The notes beneath the pieces are model-generated. The model made no database searches. It had not been told where the DNA came from and saw nothing but the letters and a program-made list of their open reading frames with translations. From assembly GCF_000221045.1 (NCBI RefSeq), contig NC_015856.1, positions 1,707,317 to 1,771,316 of the forward strand: 64,000 nucleotides of DNA, written 5' to 3'. The translations under genes were made by a program, and so were the position numbers. Numbering within the stretch: the stretch's first letter is position 1; each line of letters opens with the position of its first letter. This document shows, in pieces, positions 61,062 to 64,000 of this stretch. This DNA comes from Collimonas fungivorans Ter331 (GTDB lineage Bacteria; Pseudomonadota; Gammaproteobacteria; Burkholderiales; Burkholderiaceae_D).

Positions 61062-61262
61062 TTATGATGGCCGTGCATGGTGGCTCCGGTTATTTTCAGA
61101 ACACTCATTCAGTACCAGGGAAGATCCATGCTAGATTCTCGGTTCAGTGCATGAATTCATGGGAGGTACGTATTGCCAGCATGACGCAGTATCCTCATTT
61201 GCAATTCGGTAGTTGAGCGCGACGGCCCAACGCCGCTTCACTCCAAGCTCGGATCCATAGCA

Positions 61263-61721
61263 ATGATTAGCGCCATCCAAACTGTCGAGCCTCAAGATAT
61301 TCCAGAACTGCGCAGTTTCATGGAACGCGTCATGCGCTCTGAGCGCGTATTCGACGATCTCAGCCTGCAAGCTGAGCTTGTCCAAAACGTGAATCAGAAT
61401 CTTGACTGGTGGTCGATGAATAGCGATGAATGCTGTCATCTCAAATTCATGCGGGACGGACAGATTGCCGGAGTGGTGTTGGTGAAAAATTTCTGGAACC
61501 TGTGCAGTTTGTTCGTGGCGCCGGAGCTGCATCGGCAGGGTATCGGTCGGCAGCTTGTTGTTGCGGCCATTCAGCATTGCCGCAATTTTACTGACAGGTC
61601 GTCGATTCGACTCAATGCCGCGCCCAATGCAGTTGTTTTCTATGAAGCAATCGGCTTCTTGCCGGCAAGCAGTACCAGGATACTTCCTCCTGGATTTAAA
61701 CCCATGGAATTTCATCTATGA
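61263..61721 (+). CDS. GNAT-family N-acetyltransferase
   Basis: A 152-residue acetyltransferase. The CoA loop is SLFVAPELHRQGIGRQLVVAAIQHC, and the end AAPNAVVFYEAIGFLPASSTRIL is typical. The start is without a strong ribosome site. Substrate unknown. Confidence 0.87.
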   Translation: MISAIQTVEPQDIPELRSFMERVMRSERVFDDLSLQAELVQNVNQNLDWWSMNSDECCHLKFMRDGQIAGVVLVKNFWNLCSLFVAPELHRQGIGRQLVVAAIQHCRNFTDRSSIRLNAAPNAVVFYEAIGFLPASSTRILPPGFKPMEFHL

Positions 61722-61757
61722 AGCACGGTGTCTTCGGAACCGGCCTGCCGATTTAAC

Positions 61758-62057
61758 CTAGCATTTGGCAAAGAACATTTTTGTCTTGGCGTCCTTGCGT
61801 TCCTTGTCTATCCATTCCTTGGTCTGGACCGGGCTTTGCTGCGCGCCGGTCCGCCCGCCACGGGCGATGCGTTCATCGTCCATCCTGTCGAGTTCGCTGA
61901 CACGGTCTTGCAGGCGCCGGCATTCTTCGCTGGCCTGCGGTTTTGCCGGATCCAGCGATACGCGCGGGCCGGCTTCCTGCGCCTGGGCGACGGCAAGGCT
62001 GGCCGCTGCCAGCACCATGGCAGCGGCGAGGGTTTTATGGATTGTCATGGTCGTCAT
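61758..62057 (-). CDS. Exported small protein
   Basis: A 99-residue protein with a signal peptide (about 1-26, AAASLAVAQAQ). The mature part is charged with two cysteines (EECRRLQDRVSELDRMDDERIARGG... FFAKC). AAGGAG lies 11 bases before the ATG; a second ATG three codons in (62048) is closer to it. DUF4124-like organisation, but function unknown. Confidence 0.75.
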   Translation of the reverse strand: MTTMTIHKTLAAAMVLAAASLAVAQAQEAGPRVSLDPAKPQASEECRRLQDRVSELDRMDDERIARGGRTGAQQSPVQTKEWIDKERKDAKTKMFFAKC

Positions 62058-62124
62058 TAAATTGATGCTCCTTTGAATCCAGGCGCCGGCGCTGGCCTTT
62101 GCCTGTCGTTATGCTGCGCCGCGG

Positions 62125-62547
62125 TTAGCGGTGATGGCGGTCGTCGTCGCGGCGGTCGTAGCCATGGCGGTCGTCGCCACGGCGGCCGTCGCCACGGTGA
62201 TAGTCGCGCCTGCCGTCATATCCGCCGCGATGGTCGCCGCGCTGCCAGCCGCCGCGGCGCAGTTCCCAGCCGTTACGTCCCTGGCGCCATTCCGGTCGGT
62301 TATACATATAGCCGTTGCGCGACCTTTCCCAGTGCCCGCCAGCCCAGACGTGGTGGCGGCCATCCCAGTTCCAGTATCCGGGCGCCCACATATAGCCAAC
62401 GCGCGGCGGCGGCATCACTTCGTATCTTGGCGGCGGTGGCGGCGTGCCGATGATGATGTTGACGCCGACTTGCGCCATGGCCTGAGTCGGCACTAAGGCG
62501 GCGGCGCTGACGGCGGCGAGGGCAACTGCGCAGAGCAAACGTTTCAT
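62125..62547 (-). CDS. YXWGXW repeat-containing exported protein
   Basis: A 140-residue protein with a signal peptide (about 1-25, PTQAMA-Q), a Pro-rich linker, and the repeat region GYMWAPGYWNWDGRHHVWAGGHWE of the YXWGXW family. The C-terminal 50 residues are dominated by Asp, Arg, Gly and His (HRGGYDGRRDYHRGDGRRGDD), a possible metal-binding tail. Widespread but uncharacterised. Confidence 0.88.
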   Translation of the reverse strand: MKRLLCAVALAAVSAAALVPTQAMAQVGVNIIIGTPPPPPRYEVMPPPRVGYMWAPGYWNWDGRHHVWAGGHWERSRNGYMYNRPEWRQGRNGWELRRGGWQRGDHRGGYDGRRDYHRGDGRRGDDRHGYDRRDDDRHHR

Positions 62548-62667
62548 GGAATTTTCTAGTGTGGTTGGATTGCGCTAACTATACCTGCGAACGTAAACCG
62601 GCCAAGCAATGATGCAATTAATTACATTCATTTATAACTGGCGCCTAAATGCGGTTTCGCTTATATT

Positions 62668-62687
62668 TATGTATGTGTGCATACATA
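62668..62687. promoter_or_regulatory. Putative TetR-family operator
   Basis: TATGTATGTGTGCATACATA is a perfect 8-4-8 inverted repeat, ending 18 bp before the ATG of the TetR gene at 62706, so it could mediate autorepression. Confidence 0.65.
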
Positions 62688-62705
62688 ATTCAGGAATTTG
62701 CCAAC

Positions 62706-63272
62706 ATGCAGGATTTCCGCGGACAGATGATCTTGAAAGCTATCCAGCTTTTGCCGACGCATGGTTACGCCGGCATCACGCTGATGCATGTCGCCCGTGC
62801 TTGCAACGCCCCCAGAGGATCGCTTTATCATTATTTCCCGGGAGGGAAGGATGACTTGATGGCGGCAGTGCTGGAGGCGGCCAAGGAGTACAGCTTGGGC
62901 ACCTTCATCACTTCCTGCTCGCGCGCGCCGGAACTGCAGGCTTACATCGCCGACATGGGCAAGGCCTTGTCGGCCGCCCTCAGCAAATCCGGCTTCGAAC
63001 TCGGTTGCCCGGTGGCGGCGATTGCGATGTCGACTGAAAAGACCCATGTCCTGAATCAAAGATGCAAGGCCATTTATGCCGACTGGCGTGTGGCGCTGCA
63101 AGCAAGACTGCAGGCTTACGGCTTGCCGTCCCGTGAGGCCGCGGTGATGGGGCTGAACATCCTGAATACCTTCCAGGGAGCGCTGCTGCATGCCCGCATG
63201 GCGGGTTCCTGCGAACCGATCGATCAGGCTGCGCTGCTGCTGCAACGGGATATCCGGCAACGCAGCCATTAA
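62706..63272 (+). CDS. TetR/AcrR-family transcriptional regulator
   Basis: A 188-residue repressor from MQDFRGQMILKAIQLLPTHGYAGITLMHVARACNAPRGSLYHYFPGGKDDLMAAVLEAA, with the helix-turn-helix in its first 50 residues. The ligand domain (LGCPVAAIAMSTE) is of the LmrA/YxaF type. The frame opens 19 codons earlier, but that part overlaps the operator. The thioesterase gene starts 33 bp downstream. Confidence 0.92.
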   Translation: MQDFRGQMILKAIQLLPTHGYAGITLMHVARACNAPRGSLYHYFPGGKDDLMAAVLEAAKEYSLGTFITSCSRAPELQAYIADMGKALSAALSKSGFELGCPVAAIAMSTEKTHVLNQRCKAIYADWRVALQARLQAYGLPSREAAVMGLNILNTFQGALLHARMAGSCEPIDQAALLLQRDIRQRSH

Positions 63273-63305
63273 TCCGACAATCCGATACCTACCGGAGCAA
63301 TCAAT

Positions 63306-63782
63306 ATGAACCTGTTTCTGCGTCTTTTTTATGTGTTGCTCTCGTCTTTCTTCCGTCCGCGGCTGGCCGTCGGCAAGAGCGTCAGCGAAATCAGCATGCT
63401 GACCATGCCCAACGATCTCGACATCAACCTGCACGTCAATAACGGCCGTTACCTTACCTTGTGCGACTTGAGCCGGGTCGATGTGTTTATCCGCACCGGG
63501 CTGGCGCGGGTCATGATCAGGCAGGGCTGGATGCCGATCATCGCCGAGCACACGATGACTTACCGCAAATCGCTGGGCATGTTCAAGAAATTCAAGGCGA
63601 CGCTGGAAATCACGCACTGGGATGAAAAGTATTTTTTCATGACGCATCGTTTTTCCGTGAATGGCACGATCATTGCCGACGGTACTTCCAAAGGCGTGGT
63701 GAAAGGCAAGCAAGGCGTGGTTCCGCCCGATGCGGTGATCGCCGCGGTGCTGGCTGCAAATGGCGGCGCCGTGCTGCGATGA
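63306..63782 (+). CDS. Thioesterase-like hotdog-fold protein
   Basis: A 158-residue protein of the 4HBT/THEM6-like group. The hotdog signature is PNDLDINLHVNNGRYLTLCDLSRVDVFIRTG, followed by EHTMTYRKSLGMFKKFKATLEITHWDEKYFFMTHRF. The N-terminal 20 residues form a hydrophobic helix (LFLRLFYVLLSSFF), possibly a membrane anchor. Co-transcribed with the TetR gene. Substrate likely an acyl-CoA, by family. Confidence 0.85.
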   Translation: MNLFLRLFYVLLSSFFRPRLAVGKSVSEISMLTMPNDLDINLHVNNGRYLTLCDLSRVDVFIRTGLARVMIRQGWMPIIAEHTMTYRKSLGMFKKFKATLEITHWDEKYFFMTHRFSVNGTIIADGTSKGVVKGKQGVVPPDAVIAAVLAANGGAVLR

Positions 63783-63843
63783 AACCTGGCGGCAAGTGGT
63801 AAAGTTTCTCTTTGCCGGACATCCACAAACGATCTCATGCCGC

Positions 63844-63984
63844 ATGCTGGCATGCGTTGGTTTTCAAGGCGCATTTTCGGCGACCACTATCGCCGCAGGC
63901 GAACAGCCCTATCTGGTCGCGCATATCCAGACCCCGGCCGGACCGCGCCAACTTGGCGGACCGGCAGGTTTCACCGCCAAATAA
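63844..63984 (+). CDS. Possible small ORF at the window end
   Basis: A 46-residue frame (MLACVGFQGAFSATTIAAGEQPYLVAHIQ...) closing at 63984. The content is coding-like but there is no good ribosome site, and the same frame runs back to 63760 inside the thioesterase gene. The last bases of the window hold a C8 run. Confidence 0.2.
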   Translation: MLACVGFQGAFSATTIAAGEQPYLVAHIQTPAGPRQLGGPAGFTAK

Positions 63985-64000
63985 CTCTCCCCCCCCACCT

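Overview
The window reads as a chromosome segment of a betaproteobacterium, most likely order Burkholderiales and perhaps Oxalobacteraceae such as Collimonas. The grounds are a glucokinase fused to a HexR/RpiR regulator (typical of Burkholderiales), a Burkholderia-type outer-membrane porin, a complete Entner-Doudoroff (ED) gene set and GC-rich core genes. The organism assignment is inference; no rRNA or other species marker is present.

Positions 1-16400 form a sugar-catabolism region. A glucose-type ABC transporter (binding protein plus the start of its first permease) diverges from zwf1 and the glk-hexR fusion. A porin follows. A five-gene minus-strand operon (pgi, zwf2, a second HexR-like regulator, an AGE-family mannose isomerase/epimerase and a PfkB fructokinase) would carry mannose or fructose into glucose-6-phosphate. 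edd-eda complete the ED route. Matches to the 15-bp HexR operator lie before zwf1/gtsA, the porin (two), pgi and edd, so the region looks like one HexR regulon. No 6-phosphogluconolactonase gene is visible.

Positions 16400-31000 hold a secreted catalase with an OxyR-like site and an upstream (CT)19 tract, a four-gene osmoprotectant ABC operon with a long leader, a DMT-family permease, a DEAD-box helicase, fabI, mltD, gloB, a methyltransferase, rnhA and an epsilon-like exonuclease.

A tRNA-Val(GAC) at 31036-31112 is the site of an integrated element. The integrase gene runs into the tRNA, with an excisionase overlapping its start. The element (about 31.1-39.3 kb, visibly lower GC) carries small membrane proteins, a zinc-ribbon protein, a WYL-like protein, a DUF4224 protein, two helix-turn-helix proteins (one broken in a G7 run) and a translationally coupled pair made of an alpha-helical protein and a HEPN-like protein. 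The pair is the best candidate here for an undescribed system. I could not find the second attachment site.

Positions 39.3-50 kb are accessory: a TetR gene with a predicted operator, a DinB protein, an alpha/beta hydrolase, the rifampin ADP-ribosyltransferase arr, an SRPBCC protein, a MarR/oxidoreductase divergon, a methyltransferase, a lipoprotein, a cold-shock-domain/DUF1294 fusion, GNAT and LysE genes and several small secreted or membrane proteins. Positions 50-64 kb return to core-like content: cspA, an otsB-GH15-otsA trehalose cluster, pssA, msrA, an acyltransferase, a Nudix hydrolase, a DeoR regulator, soxR with its palindrome, secreted small proteins, and a TetR-thioesterase pair.
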